The notes beneath the pieces are model-generated. The model was not told the DNA's origin. It worked only from the letters and a program-made list of their open reading frames with translations, and did not search any database. A stretch of DNA of 64,000 bases from Chryseobacterium echinoideorum (GTDB taxonomy: Bacteria > Bacteroidota > Bacteroidia > Flavobacteriales > Weeksellaceae): positions 62,001 through 126,000 of the forward strand of contig NZ_VKNW01000006.1 in the NCBI RefSeq assembly GCF_007474535.1. The letters are read 5' to 3'. A program made the translations under genes and the position numbers. Shown here in pieces: positions 42,035 to 51,017 of this stretch (its first letter is position 1; each line of letters starts with the position of its first letter).

Positions 42035-45000
42035 TCGCCCTATTTTGTAATATTCTTTTTCAGCTTCTTTTTGCACATCCAGTCTTTCTATAGCTATATT
42101 AATCCGTTCGGAATTATTTTTATTAAATAAGAGCACATTTTCAATTGCTCGCTCCCCTAAATAATTTCCAGTCTCATTAATTTTCAACTGCATTTCCTTC
42201 TCCTCCCTATACTTCTCAACCAATCCCTCCCGAACATTAGGCAAATCCTCCAACCTTTTATCCAATTCCGCAATTTTATCTTCAGTAATTTTTGTTTGTT
42301 GTTCAATCTCCGTCACATTCACTCCTTTTTGTGAAAGAATGTCAATTTCCTCTTGGACTTTCTCTTTTGTCAAATCAATCGTTTTTTGATAGAATGGAAG
42401 CTGGTTTTTCCAGTATTCGGCATTTTCGCCCTCTTCCTTGGAATAGCCTAAAATTCGGTTGTAATTGTGCTGTGCCTTAGTTACTTCCTCTTGAATTTTG
42501 ATGAAGCTGTCATATTTTCGAAGAACAAAAGCAGAATCAGCCAAAAATTTATTTTTCTCGGTTTCAATACGCTTTTTCATCAGTTCAATTTCGATATTGG
42601 CTCTGGTTTCCGGATTCGTGATGATGGCGGTTTTCAGTTCCTGTGTGCTGATGTCAGAAATATCCAAAACATCGGCTCCTTTCTTCATTGCCTCCAAGTA
42701 TCTTGCCTGTTTGGATTGCAGTTTTTGAAGCATAAAGACATCTATTGAATCATTAGTCAACATGAAATTAATTCGCACATTTTCATTTCTGTTTCCTTGT
42801 CGCCAAGCGCGTCCTTCCACTTGACGTAGAGAAGTAAAGTTGTACGGAAGCGAAAGCATATAAATATCCGTGGTATTTTCCTGCAGGTTCATTCCTTCCT
42901 GAATCGCCTCGCTTCCAATAACCACCTTTATTTTTCCCGAATTGAAATCGTCCTGAATCTTCAATCGGTTTGGCTTGCTTGTCGAACCAGTGATGACTCC
43001 GACTTCTTCTGGTTTGTATCCGACTTCCCGTACCAAATATTCCCTTAGTTTCGGAAATTCTGAAACAGCTAATTCAGAGTAGATGATTTGACCGGAATCC
43101 GGAATGTCTTTTTTGTTCTGCCTAATCAAATCCATCGTCTGCTTCAGTTTCGGAGAATCCTCTATGAATTCTTCCAATGACGGCTCTTCTCCGTCATAAT
43201 ATGGTGAAAGATACGGCGAAATCGCAATCAGACGGGCATTAAGGATATGCGTAAGAATTGCGCCTTTTTGGGTCTCGCTAAAGTTTTCATTGAGCATTTT
43301 ATATTGCTCACTCGTCAAATCGTTCTGCTCAATCTTATATTCCTTGTTAATTCGGTTGGGTCGCACCAATTCGGGATTATCTTCTTCGCCTTTGATGTCA
43401 ATAAATTCCGATAAAAGTTGCTGAAACAGGGAGTTGTTTTTAAAACGACGGACATTCGCCTTGAATTTCACATCACCTTTCGCGTCAATCTCCATATCGT
43501 TGTCCGCCTCCATAAAGGTTTCAAAAAAAGTGTTGACATTGATGTAACCCGACTCTTCTAATCTCTTGTTCGCAATCAATGACAAAATAGAGTAATATTC
43601 CAATGGTTTATTGGTAAAAGGCGTTGCAGAAAGCAGGGTAACATTTCTGCCGTCGTTCTTTTCCTGAATGTATTGCGCCGCCATCCAAGTATTGATTCCC
43701 AGTTTCGAAGTCTGCTGGTTTTGATTTCTAAAGTCTGAAGCAAATCGGCGGTCTTCTATTCTAACTTTTCCTACGATATGGTTCGCGTTGTGGACTTCAT
43801 CGTAAGTCAGATGGTCAAAACCAAAGTCTTCCCAATCGTAAATCTTACCCCGCTTCATTTTACCCACCAATTCTTTTTCTTTTTCCAGTTCTTTTTGAAA
43901 ATCCCTTTCGCTGATGGTGTTTACGCTTCTCAGTTCATTTTCTGAAATATAGGAAAACTTGGAAGCCAGACTTTGGGTAATGTTTTCAGAAAAACCGATA
44001 TTGTTGAAACCCTCGTAAGTGACGATGGTGATTTCCCCGTCTTTATTATCAAATTTTGAGAGGTCGAAGTCTTTTCCAAGATTTCCCAAGATATTCACTT
44101 TGGCTTCAGGAATGGTTTCAAAAATCGTTTCCACCCACTGTTTTAAAATGCTGTCATTGGGAACAACGATCAGCGGTCTTTTTGCGTTACCTCTCTCCAT
44201 CGCTTCGTGCATGGACAGGATTCCAGACAATGTTTTTCCAAATCCCACTTCATGTGCAAGTAATCCGACACCTTTCGTGGTCTGCCTTCCGATTCCGCCT
44301 TTCTGAACTTCAGTTAATCTAAGTTCTCGACCTTTAAAATTCAAATGGATTTTTGAAAACAAAGGAAACTTTGAATAGTCCGGAACATAGATGTTGTTGT
44401 AGTTTCGGTTAAAATCATTGACAAAACGCTTCCTTAAAGCGTCCGACAATTCTTCCCTCAAAAATTTTTGAAACAAGTCGTTGGCGGCGACTTTTCGTCT
44501 TTCGCGAACCAAGGCATTCCGTTCCTTGTCGCTTCCGGTAACGTTTTCGTTGTCTACAAAACTTCTTACTTCCCAAGATGAAGAACCTGCAAATGCCTCA
44601 CTGGACAGCGTTCCGACAAAATCCTTGAATTTTTCTGCAAGATTATAGGGAACCGTTACAGTTTCCGTCTGTCTTGTGTTTTGATTCCAGCGTTCCTTTT
44701 CTATGGTTCCCAAATCAAACTGGTGGACAAATTCATGATTCGGACTGATTGAGATTTCGTCTAAAGTTTTTGGTTTTGGAAGAACATTGAGGAGTAAATC
44801 CTTTTGTTTCTCATATTGATTTTCTGTTCCGCCAACCGAGAACCTGTCCTTAAAGTCTATTTCCAGTTGTTCTAATTTGGCGTAGATATTCCCTTCGGCG
44901 TAATAAAAATCGTGAACCCAATTTCCGTCCATATAGTTGGCAAATTGGTAGTGCTTTCCGTGATTGTTTAATGTGCCGTCGTAGGAAGTGTCCCGAAATG

Positions 45001-47161
45001 CCTCAATCTGTTCTTTAGTAATATCGGTACTGTTCTGAAGCGAGGCATTCACAATTTCATCGGCTTTGAAAAATTGGTATTTTAAAACCCCTTTCTTGAT
45101 TTCCGGTTTGGTCTGAATTCGATATTCCGCATTTTTCTCTTTGTGGGACTGGATAATTTTATCCGCTTTACGATGAATTTCATCAATTTGGTCTTTCGAA
45201 AAATTTGGGGGATTATCAAAAATTTGGGTTTGGAGTTTGAAATACTTCTCAATCTCCTTTTCAATTGCGGGAGATTTGAATTTTACTTCATTAAGTCTGG
45301 AAAGAACTTGCTCAATTTTATCTTTCGTTTCTGCAAGGTCAATTTCTTCTGTTTTAGCGGGAATGGTGTTTTCTAAAGTTTTGCTTTTTGATTCTCCTTT
45401 AGGTTGATCAACCTCCAAAAACAAATCTTCAAAGAGGTTTCCAATTCTTTCGGTCTGCTTTTTATTTTTGAGTTGCTCAATCCTAGATAAGGCGTCCTCT
45501 AAATTTCCATAGACATAGTTTTCCAACCTCCCAAAACGGTTGGTTTTCTCTCGGGTTTCCCCTAAAATCCTGTCGGGATGTTTTTCAAAATAATTGGAAA
45601 TATCTGTAGAAATTTTCTGGGAATTTTTTTGCAGAATAATAATGTCCGTTCCTACCTGAGTTCCGGCAAAAGCACCATTCGGCAGACGAAAACCTTCCAA
45701 AATATCTGCATTTTTTAGTTGGGCTTGTCGGTTCAACCAACCCGAAGGAAGCACCATTGCCAAAACTCCATTGGGTTTAAGAGAATCTAAAGACCTTTTG
45801 ACAAAATAGTCCTCGTATTTGGAGATTTTGGGTTCTTCTCCCAAACCTTTGTATAATCCGCGATGGTCGCCGTAGGGTGGATTACCGATAACCAAATCGT
45901 ATTTTTCGGCAAATTCCTTCTTGTTGCCTTTCTCGTCGATAAACTCGGTTTCAAAGGAGCGGAGATGGATGTGGGCTTCGGGATGAAGGATTTTCGCAAT
46001 CTTTGCGGTGGTTTCGTTGATTTCAAAGGCAGTGATATTGGACTTGATTCCCAATTCTTTCACTGCATACAGAAAATTTCCCGTTCCAACGCTGGGTTCC
46101 AATACCGAAATTTCCTGCCTGTTCTTAAACTGGTCTTTGATTAAATTTCTGACGGCATCTACAATCCTTGAATCGGTGTAGTATTCATCCAAAATACCCC
46201 TGCCTTCTTTAGCTGTTCCGCCACTTTTGAATTGATGACAGATCTCTTTTAAATCCTCGGTAATGTTAAGACTTTCCTTGAGTTTAACTTGCTTATCGCT
46301 GGAAACAAAACAAGCTGCGGAAACAACTTCCGCAACTTGTTCATTGGTCAGTTTTTGACCTTTATATTTTGAAATAAGAACCCCTAATGCCTCATTGTTT
46401 TGAGTAGATGTTTTTACTATTTCTGCTATTCTATTGGATACATTTCTCCCGGATACGATTCCGCCCAAGGAATGTTCTGCTCCCTCATTTTTTGCAGCAT
46501 TTTGCGGTTGTGTTCCGTCAACGGGTCCTCGCTCTGGTTTTCCGACCAGATGCTTCCAGATTGTGTCTTCAAGTCCATTTCCAGCATGGTTGCCGTCCAC
46601 AGCTTGTCCTCCAAAGTGATTTCCGTTTTGCTTGGGTTTGCTTGTTTGTTTAGATTCTCCAGAATTTCGTTGAGGAAGTTCGGCTCCCAAGTGCTGAGTG
46701 TCGGAAATTCTTTCGGATTGAGTTCCATCGTCTTCATTTCTTATCGTTTTTTGTTCAACTAAAGTAGTATTTTTCTCTTGAACTTGGAGTTTATTTTTTA
46801 AATATTCTTCCAAGTTTTGATTCCCATTTTCAGAAATCCCATACAGCATGCGGATGTCCTTGATGTTTTTATTTTGAAATTCATTGAGGATTTTTTGCGT
46901 GGACCTATTTCCCGCATCATCACCAGTCAGACAAAGAAATATCTTTCCGTCATAGTTTTTGAACCGTTCGACAAAGCTTCCAGTATTTTCATTATAATTG
47001 AGTGTTACAAGGGTTCTGCCGTTGTTTTGATTGTTTAGTTTCAAAAGTTCCAAAAACGAATCTTTGTCGTTATCGCTGTTAAAGACAATCAGTTCGTTTT
47101 TAGTTCCCTCAATAATGGAAATTTCTGAACTAGAATGATTTAAATAGGATGTCTCACTCAC
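42032..47161 (-). CDS. Giant Toprim / N6-adenine methyltransferase / SF2 helicase protein
   Basis: A 1,709-residue protein with a GTG start at 47161 overlapping the upstream stop. Domains in order: a Toprim-like domain (about 20-125; KIFLCLTGDDAGNRSTQKIL), a polar low-complexity linker (about 140-245), and an Eco57I-like gamma-class N6-adenine methyltransferase with motif I VLEPSVGTGNF (353-363) and motif IV NPPY (427-430). Next is a long helical region, then an SF2/SNF2-like helicase with HEVGFGKT (about 970), DEVH (about 1,120), SATPF (about 1,175) and QVEGRAWRQGN (about 1,450). A coiled-coil tail ends it. The layout recalls phage P1 DarB and similar anti-restriction methyltransferase-helicases, so protection of transferred DNA is the likely role. 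No nuclease motif is seen. Confidence 0.85.
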   Translation of the reverse strand: MSETSYLNHSSSEISIIEGTKNELIVFNSDNDKDSFLELLKLNNQNNGRTLVTLNYNENTGSFVERFKNYDGKIFLCLTGDDAGNRSTQKILNEFQNKNIKDIRMLYGISENGNQNLEEYLKNKLQVQEKNTTLVEQKTIRNEDDGTQSERISDTQHLGAELPQRNSGESKQTSKPKQNGNHFGGQAVDGNHAGNGLEDTIWKHLVGKPERGPVDGTQPQNAAKNEGAEHSLGGIVSGRNVSNRIAEIVKTSTQNNEALGVLISKYKGQKLTNEQVAEVVSAACFVSSDKQVKLKESLNITEDLKEICHQFKSGGTAKEGRGILDEYYTDSRIVDAVRNLIKDQFKNRQEISVLEPSVGTGNFLYAVKELGIKSNITAFEINETTAKIAKILHPEAHIHLRSFETEFIDEKGNKKEFAEKYDLVIGNPPYGDHRGLYKGLGEEPKISKYEDYFVKRSLDSLKPNGVLAMVLPSGWLNRQAQLKNADILEGFRLPNGAFAGTQVGTDIIILQKNSQKISTDISNYFEKHPDRILGETREKTNRFGRLENYVYGNLEDALSRIEQLKNKKQTERIGNLFEDLFLEVDQPKGESKSKTLENTIPAKTEEIDLAETKDKIEQVLSRLNEVKFKSPAIEKEIEKYFKLQTQIFDNPPNFSKDQIDEIHRKADKIIQSHKEKNAEYRIQTKPEIKKGVLKYQFFKADEIVNASLQNSTDITKEQIEAFRDTSYDGTLNNHGKHYQFANYMDGNWVHDFYYAEGNIYAKLEQLEIDFKDRFSVGGTENQYEKQKDLLLNVLPKPKTLDEISISPNHEFVHQFDLGTIEKERWNQNTRQTETVTVPYNLAEKFKDFVGTLSSEAFAGSSSWEVRSFVDNENVTGSDKERNALVRERRKVAANDLFQKFLREELSDALRKRFVNDFNRNYNNIYVPDYSKFPLFSKIHLNFKGRELRLTEVQKGGIGRQTTKGVGLLAHEVGFGKTLSGILSMHEAMERGNAKRPLIVVPNDSILKQWVETIFETIPEAKVNILGNLGKDFDLSKFDNKDGEITIVTYEGFNNIGFSENITQSLASKFSYISENELRSVNTISERDFQKELEKEKELVGKMKRGKIYDWEDFGFDHLTYDEVHNANHIVGKVRIEDRRFASDFRNQNQQTSKLGINTWMAAQYIQEKNDGRNVTLLSATPFTNKPLEYYSILSLIANKRLEESGYINVNTFFETFMEADNDMEIDAKGDVKFKANVRRFKNNSLFQQLLSEFIDIKGEEDNPELVRPNRINKEYKIEQNDLTSEQYKMLNENFSETQKGAILTHILNARLIAISPYLSPYYDGEEPSLEEFIEDSPKLKQTMDLIRQNKKDIPDSGQIIYSELAVSEFPKLREYLVREVGYKPEEVGVITGSTSKPNRLKIQDDFNSGKIKVVIGSEAIQEGMNLQENTTDIYMLSLPYNFTSLRQVEGRAWRQGNRNENVRINFMLTNDSIDVFMLQKLQSKQARYLEAMKKGADVLDISDISTQELKTAIITNPETRANIEIELMKKRIETEKNKFLADSAFVLRKYDSFIKIQEEVTKAQHNYNRILGYSKEEGENAEYWKNQLPFYQKTIDLTKEKVQEEIDILSQKGVNVTEIEQQTKITEDKIAELDKRLEDLPNVREGLVEKYREEKEMQLKINETGNYLGERAIENVLLFNKNNSERINIAIERLDVQKEAEKEYYKIGR
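46426..46737 (-). CDS. Candidate nested gene inside the methyltransferase-helicase linker
   Basis: A 103-residue reading frame on the same strand as the host gene, shifted by one base, with ATG at 46737 or 46728. Its sequence looks like a real small protein: balanced composition, four Trp, amphipathic helices (PNFLNEILENLNKQ, EDKLWTATMLEMDL) and a WAESYPGEMYP end. The host frame over the same DNA is a Gly/Gln/Asn/Lys-rich linker with no domain. No catalytic motif is evident. Either it is a dual-coding gene, or the host gene has fused across an older gene. It could also be a chance open frame. Function unknown. Confidence 0.4.
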   Translation of the reverse strand: MKTMELNPKEFPTLSTWEPNFLNEILENLNKQANPSKTEITLEDKLWTATMLEMDLKTQSGSIWSENQSEDPLTEHNRKMLQKMREQNIPWAESYPGEMYPIE

Positions 47162-47834
47162 TTTTTCTGTTTTTTACGAAGTGGTTGAACTCAAAAATGT
47201 CTTTCGCCGTGTCGTCCCAGTTTTTTCTGGGAAGCAGTTGCAGGCTTACAAAGATGTCGGTCTTCTTGTTGTAGGAGTCGATGCGCTCCAATCTTCCGCC
47301 GTAGTCCTTTTCGGCGTGTCTGTAGAGGGAATAAGGCAGAATCGTGTCGGTTGGATAGATGTAGAAACGGGTATAGTTCCACGGAGAATTGACTTCGAAG
47401 CGTCTGTATTTTTTCTTGAATAACACCGTGTCGGAGAGTTTCCGCCTGTTCTTATAGTTGGGAATCATTTCTTTTGAGAAAATGGCGCCGTCCTTCTTGT
47501 TCCAAACTGGTGACGGTTTTTGTTTTTCAAGAATATCGGAAAGAATGATGTTGCCGTCTTCAGCATCCAATGGATAGCACAAAGAATCTCTCACGAGATA
47601 GGCATTTTGATTCATTTCGGGAAAGGTGTGGTCTGGAACCAGTTCGATAATTTGGTTTTCCGAATAACTCATTTTCGAGATGTGGAAACTCTGCATCTTG
47701 TCCAATCCTCTGGAGGCATCAAAATAGACATTAGAAATAAGGTCTATTCCGCCTTTTTCGGATTTGATTTCCTTGTGGCATGAACTTAAAAAAAGTATGG
47801 AAACTAGGACTAAAAATATGGATTTGATTTTCAT
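47154..47834 (-). CDS. Element-encoded lipoprotein of unknown function
   Basis: A 226-residue protein from the ATG at 47834; an open extension upstream to 47867 would cross the terminator hairpin. It has a lipoprotein signal (MKIKSIFLVLVSILFLSSC, Cys19). The mature part is strand-rich with many Tyr and Asp (MQSFHISKMSYSENQIIELVPDHTFPE, WNYTRFYIYPTDTILPYSLYRHAEKDYGG). It is expected on the outer membrane or in the periplasm. Its stop overlaps the GTG start of the methyltransferase-helicase gene by eight bases, so the two are translationally coupled although they act in different compartments. I do not recognise the family. An entry-exclusion or surface role is only a guess. Confidence 0.65.
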   Translation of the reverse strand: MKIKSIFLVLVSILFLSSCHKEIKSEKGGIDLISNVYFDASRGLDKMQSFHISKMSYSENQIIELVPDHTFPEMNQNAYLVRDSLCYPLDAEDGNIILSDILEKQKPSPVWNKKDGAIFSKEMIPNYKNRRKLSDTVLFKKKYRRFEVNSPWNYTRFYIYPTDTILPYSLYRHAEKDYGGRLERIDSYNKKTDIFVSLQLLPRKNWDDTAKDIFEFNHFVKNRKSE

Positions 47835-47847
47835 AATGATTACATTT

Positions 47848-47882
47848 AAAAAAAAGCGGCAAATCAAAATTTGACTTACCGC
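47848..47882 (-). terminator. Terminator of the transfer operon before the lipoprotein gene
   Basis: On the minus strand GCGGTAAGTCAAA pairs with TTTGATTTGCCGC (two mismatched positions as G-U) and runs into TTTTTTTTAAA. It closes the long transfer operon just after the JAB-domain gene. Confidence 0.75.
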
Positions 47883-47909
47883 CTTCGGATAATAGTCAGG
47901 TATTATTTA

Positions 47910-50285
47910 TTATCGTTTGATGCTCTGTTCCTTCACATGGGCTTTTTCCTGTTTTTCTTCATTTTCCAGTCCCTGCAAGGGTTTGTTGGTGTTGATGCGG
48001 TTCATGTCGTTGTCGTAAAGGTTCAGGTTCTTGTATTGCGGATTGAGCACAGCTTTTCCTTCCACGACTTTGTCGTCCATTTCAAATTTCACTTTCACCA
48101 CATTTCCTTTTTCAAGGGATTTGATGGTGTTTTCCCTGTATTCCGGCTTGTCGAAAACGAGGTTGGCTTTTTCCACGATTTTGTCGGTATCGACACCGTA
48201 GTTTTTGTAGAAATTCTGGAACATATAGTTTCCTTTCTCCGTCTTTGGCTCCTCGAAGTTGAACTGCACAAAGGCGGTTTCCGACTGGTCGCTTTTGGGG
48301 TTGTGGAACTCGATTTTCACGCTCCGTCCCTCCAAAAGATTTACGGCTTCTTTTGCGGTAAAGGTATTTTCTCTGTTTACCGAAAAATTGTGGGTGATTT
48401 CTTCGCCTTTCTCGTTCTTCAATTTGGCGTCGTAAGAGTTGAGGAAAACACCACCCGTTTCCGTCTTGTTGAATTTCAAGGCAAAATCAACCTTGTTTCC
48501 GGGCAGTGCCTTGTCCGATGAAGTTTTGATTTCGAATTGCTGGTTTTTGGACTTGATACCTTTTTCCAATTCTTTGTGAAGCTTTTCGTCTTCGCCGAAA
48601 CCGAGGTATTTGAGTTGATTTTTTAGATAATCTACCTGGTTGAATTCTTTTTGTGTTTCCATAATGTTTGGGGTTTGATTGTTAAAATATTCTTTGTTTT
48701 TATGTAATTGCTGTGTTATTGTATTTCCGTTCATTTTGGCGTAATCCTTTGTAGAAGGCTCTCCAATGATGTCGTCTATCGAAAATCCTGACCTTGTGGC
48801 ATCCATTTCTTCTTTTAATCTCGAATGAAAGTTATTTTGGCTGAATAAATTGCTCCGTTTTTTGTCGTCGGGAAGAAAAAGACTTTTAAGGGAGTCGATG
48901 ATTTTTTCGGTTTTCTCATTTCCCTCGTAGTTAAGCAGTTCTCCGCCAACGAATAGCAAAACATGGTCTTCCGGCTTGCGATACAGCTGGATTTTTGAGG
49001 CAATCTGGCTGTAGTTCACTTTGTCGTCTTCCGTCAAGGAGATTTCAAATTCGTGCTTGGTATGACCTTCGGAATCGTCAATAAACAGTTTGACGTAATC
49101 CTTTTGTGGTGGTGCTTCCATATTTTTAAAACATTTAGAGTAACTATTATTTAGGTTGTTTTCCGATACGCCGACAATGGGTTCCGCATTCAGATGGTTC
49201 TTGCTGAATTTATCCAAAAGGTGGTCATAGACGTTGATTTTGGTCTCTTCGTAGAGGGAGTGGTAGTTTCCGCTTTCCAATAAAATCGCATCCAAAGCCG
49301 TGAACCCCATCAGTTCGAGTTTGTCGCGGTATTCCTTGTACATCTGCTCGTTTACATTGTTTCCATAAAGGATGACACCCGTTCCGGCGTGAATCGTCAG
49401 CAGTTCCGTCAGTTTCTCGAATTGTCGATGTTGTGGAAGAATGAATTTTCCTACGATGTCGTTCGCATTGTTCAGAATGATGGCTTCCGTCTTGTCGGAC
49501 AGTCCGAACTTTTGGCTTGAAATGTAGGCGGCGGAATCTTCGGGACTGTTGATTTTGAACGGCTGATAATTGGCGGCAAAAATCTGCTTGTTAAAGGAAA
49601 AAGTGCTGACTTTTCCCTGCAGTTGGTTTTGCTCGGAAAGTTCCAACACTCGGTCGCTTCCCAAATCGCCATTGAAGACCAAATATTTTCCCGAACGCAG
49701 ATTGATGACGATGCCGTCTTCCACCTTTATTCCGGTATGGTCGAAAATTTCGTGCAGTCTTTGCAACATGAGTCGGTCATGTTTGCTCGAAATCAGTTGT
49801 CCGCTCGGATGGTTGTGGACGAGCGTGATGCTTTCGGGCTGCATTTTGAAGACGTTTCCCGTCAACAACCGTAAATCCACAACGGTGGAAGTAATTCCGC
49901 CTGTCGAAAGATGTTGAACGAGATAACTGTCGTCCTTGAATTTGTAGAGTGCAAAGGTGTGTTCCACCGCCTCGTCTTCAAGCGCACGGAAAAGCCAAGC
50001 CACATCGTTCACATCAGAAATTTTGGTTCCCGCCATGAATGAAAGACTTTTGTTTTCCGAAAACTGCCGCTCTACGAGCGCAAAATCAGTGGAATATCCT
50101 TGATTGTCCTTTTCCCGTAGGATGCCGGAATTTGGGTCAGCATCATTTCGCCCGCTGAAGAGTTTGTAGGGTAATACTTCGCCCGCCGACGTTTTGAGAT
50201 ATTGCGTATCCTCATCCGTCGGAAATTGGAAATTCGTGTTCGGTCCATATTTGCTCTGGTAATTAATCGTTTGTGTTTCCATCAT
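47910..50285 (-). CDS. JAB/RadC-like domain protein fused to a large C-terminal region
   Basis: A 791-residue cytosolic protein. The first 210 residues contain a RadC-type JAB/MPN domain with the metal motif LVHNHPSGQLISSKHD (His157, His159, Asp170). Residues 220-360 form a second alpha/beta segment (KTEAIILNNANDIVGKFILPQHRQFEKL). A linker follows to about residue 560. The C-terminal 230 residues (MFQNFYKNYGVDTDKIVEKANLVFD, NTIKSLEKGNVVKVKFEMDDKVVEGKAVLNPQY) look like the DUF3945-type module of Bacteroidota mobile elements. RadC proteins occur on many conjugative elements; their activity is unresolved. It ends the transfer operon. Confidence 0.72.
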   Translation of the reverse strand: MMETQTINYQSKYGPNTNFQFPTDEDTQYLKTSAGEVLPYKLFSGRNDADPNSGILREKDNQGYSTDFALVERQFSENKSLSFMAGTKISDVNDVAWLFRALEDEAVEHTFALYKFKDDSYLVQHLSTGGITSTVVDLRLLTGNVFKMQPESITLVHNHPSGQLISSKHDRLMLQRLHEIFDHTGIKVEDGIVINLRSGKYLVFNGDLGSDRVLELSEQNQLQGKVSTFSFNKQIFAANYQPFKINSPEDSAAYISSQKFGLSDKTEAIILNNANDIVGKFILPQHRQFEKLTELLTIHAGTGVILYGNNVNEQMYKEYRDKLELMGFTALDAILLESGNYHSLYEETKINVYDHLLDKFSKNHLNAEPIVGVSENNLNNSYSKCFKNMEAPPQKDYVKLFIDDSEGHTKHEFEISLTEDDKVNYSQIASKIQLYRKPEDHVLLFVGGELLNYEGNEKTEKIIDSLKSLFLPDDKKRSNLFSQNNFHSRLKEEMDATRSGFSIDDIIGEPSTKDYAKMNGNTITQQLHKNKEYFNNQTPNIMETQKEFNQVDYLKNQLKYLGFGEDEKLHKELEKGIKSKNQQFEIKTSSDKALPGNKVDFALKFNKTETGGVFLNSYDAKLKNEKGEEITHNFSVNRENTFTAKEAVNLLEGRSVKIEFHNPKSDQSETAFVQFNFEEPKTEKGNYMFQNFYKNYGVDTDKIVEKANLVFDKPEYRENTIKSLEKGNVVKVKFEMDDKVVEGKAVLNPQYKNLNLYDNDMNRINTNKPLQGLENEEKQEKAHVKEQSIKR

Positions 50286-50294
50286 TTTAAAATT

Positions 50295-51017
50295 TTATCT
50301 GCGGAATCCACGGCGTTTTTCCTGCTCCTGTTCGATTTCTTGTTCGATTTCATCTTCCCGCTCTTCTCGGTTTCTGTTGGCATCTTCGTATCTATCCCTG
50401 TCATTGACGTTCAGGTCGATTTCGGAATTGTCTCCCTTTGAAATCTGTCTCTCATCGGGAGAAATGCTGTTCACGGTGTTGATTTCTCTTGAAACGATGT
50501 TCAAGTCGTTGGAAATTTCCTTGGCGATTTCGGGATATTCGTTTATTTTATCCATCAGAAAATTTTTCAGTTTCTGGAGTTCGTTTCTATATCGGTTCAT
50601 TTCCACGACATCCTTCTTGTCGGCAATGATTGCGGTGAGTTCGGTGGCATTTTTAATGAGGTCGAACTCGGCTACGACATTGTTTTCCTTGTCATAGATG
50701 AATGCCTTTTTCTCAAGAGAAAGTTTCGGCTCATTTTTGTTTGAAAGGTCTTGAATAGTGGAATACTCAATTCCATCCTTACTGTTCTTGAGGATTTCGG
50801 AGATACTCCTATCCCGCTCCAAAAAGATGACTTTCAGTCGGGTGTTGTTTTCCGTGAGCTGGAAGGTTGCCCTGTTCTTGTCGTTGTCGGCGACGATGGT
50901 GTAGCCCTGCAGAAATTTTTGGATGTCGTCCGCTTTCAGTTTTTTTGAAAATGACAAATCTTCGTTGATGATTCCGAACTTTTTAAGTTCTTCGGTAGGT
51001 AGGTTTTCAGTTTGCAT
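50295..51017 (-). CDS. Element protein with a DUF3945/DUF4099-like N-terminus and charged tail
   Basis: A 240-residue protein. The N-terminal 70 residues (LPTEELKKFGIINEDLSFSKKLKADDIQKFLQGYTIVA) match the start of DUF3945/DUF4099-type proteins encoded by Bacteroidota conjugative elements, which are often placed near mobilisation genes. A helical middle (MNRYRNELQKLKNFLMDKINEYP) leads to a very charged tail of Glu, Arg and Asp (from about 205 to the end). It overlaps the M23 gene by 11 bases and precedes the JAB gene by 9. It has no signal peptide. Function unknown; a DNA-binding or adaptor role is possible. Confidence 0.6.
   Translation of the reverse strand: MQTENLPTEELKKFGIINEDLSFSKKLKADDIQKFLQGYTIVADNDKNRATFQLTENNTRLKVIFLERDRSISEILKNSKDGIEYSTIQDLSNKNEPKLSLEKKAFIYDKENNVVAEFDLIKNATELTAIIADKKDVVEMNRYRNELQKLKNFLMDKINEYPEIAKEISNDLNIVSREINTVNSISPDERQISKGDNSEIDLNVNDRDRYEDANRNREEREDEIEQEIEQEQEKRRGFRR

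Noticed and set aside
46400..46762. Plus-strand frames opposite the methyltransferase linker
   Set aside because: Cys/Phe/Ser-rich composition typical of antisense shadows; only the minus-strand nested frame looks protein-like.
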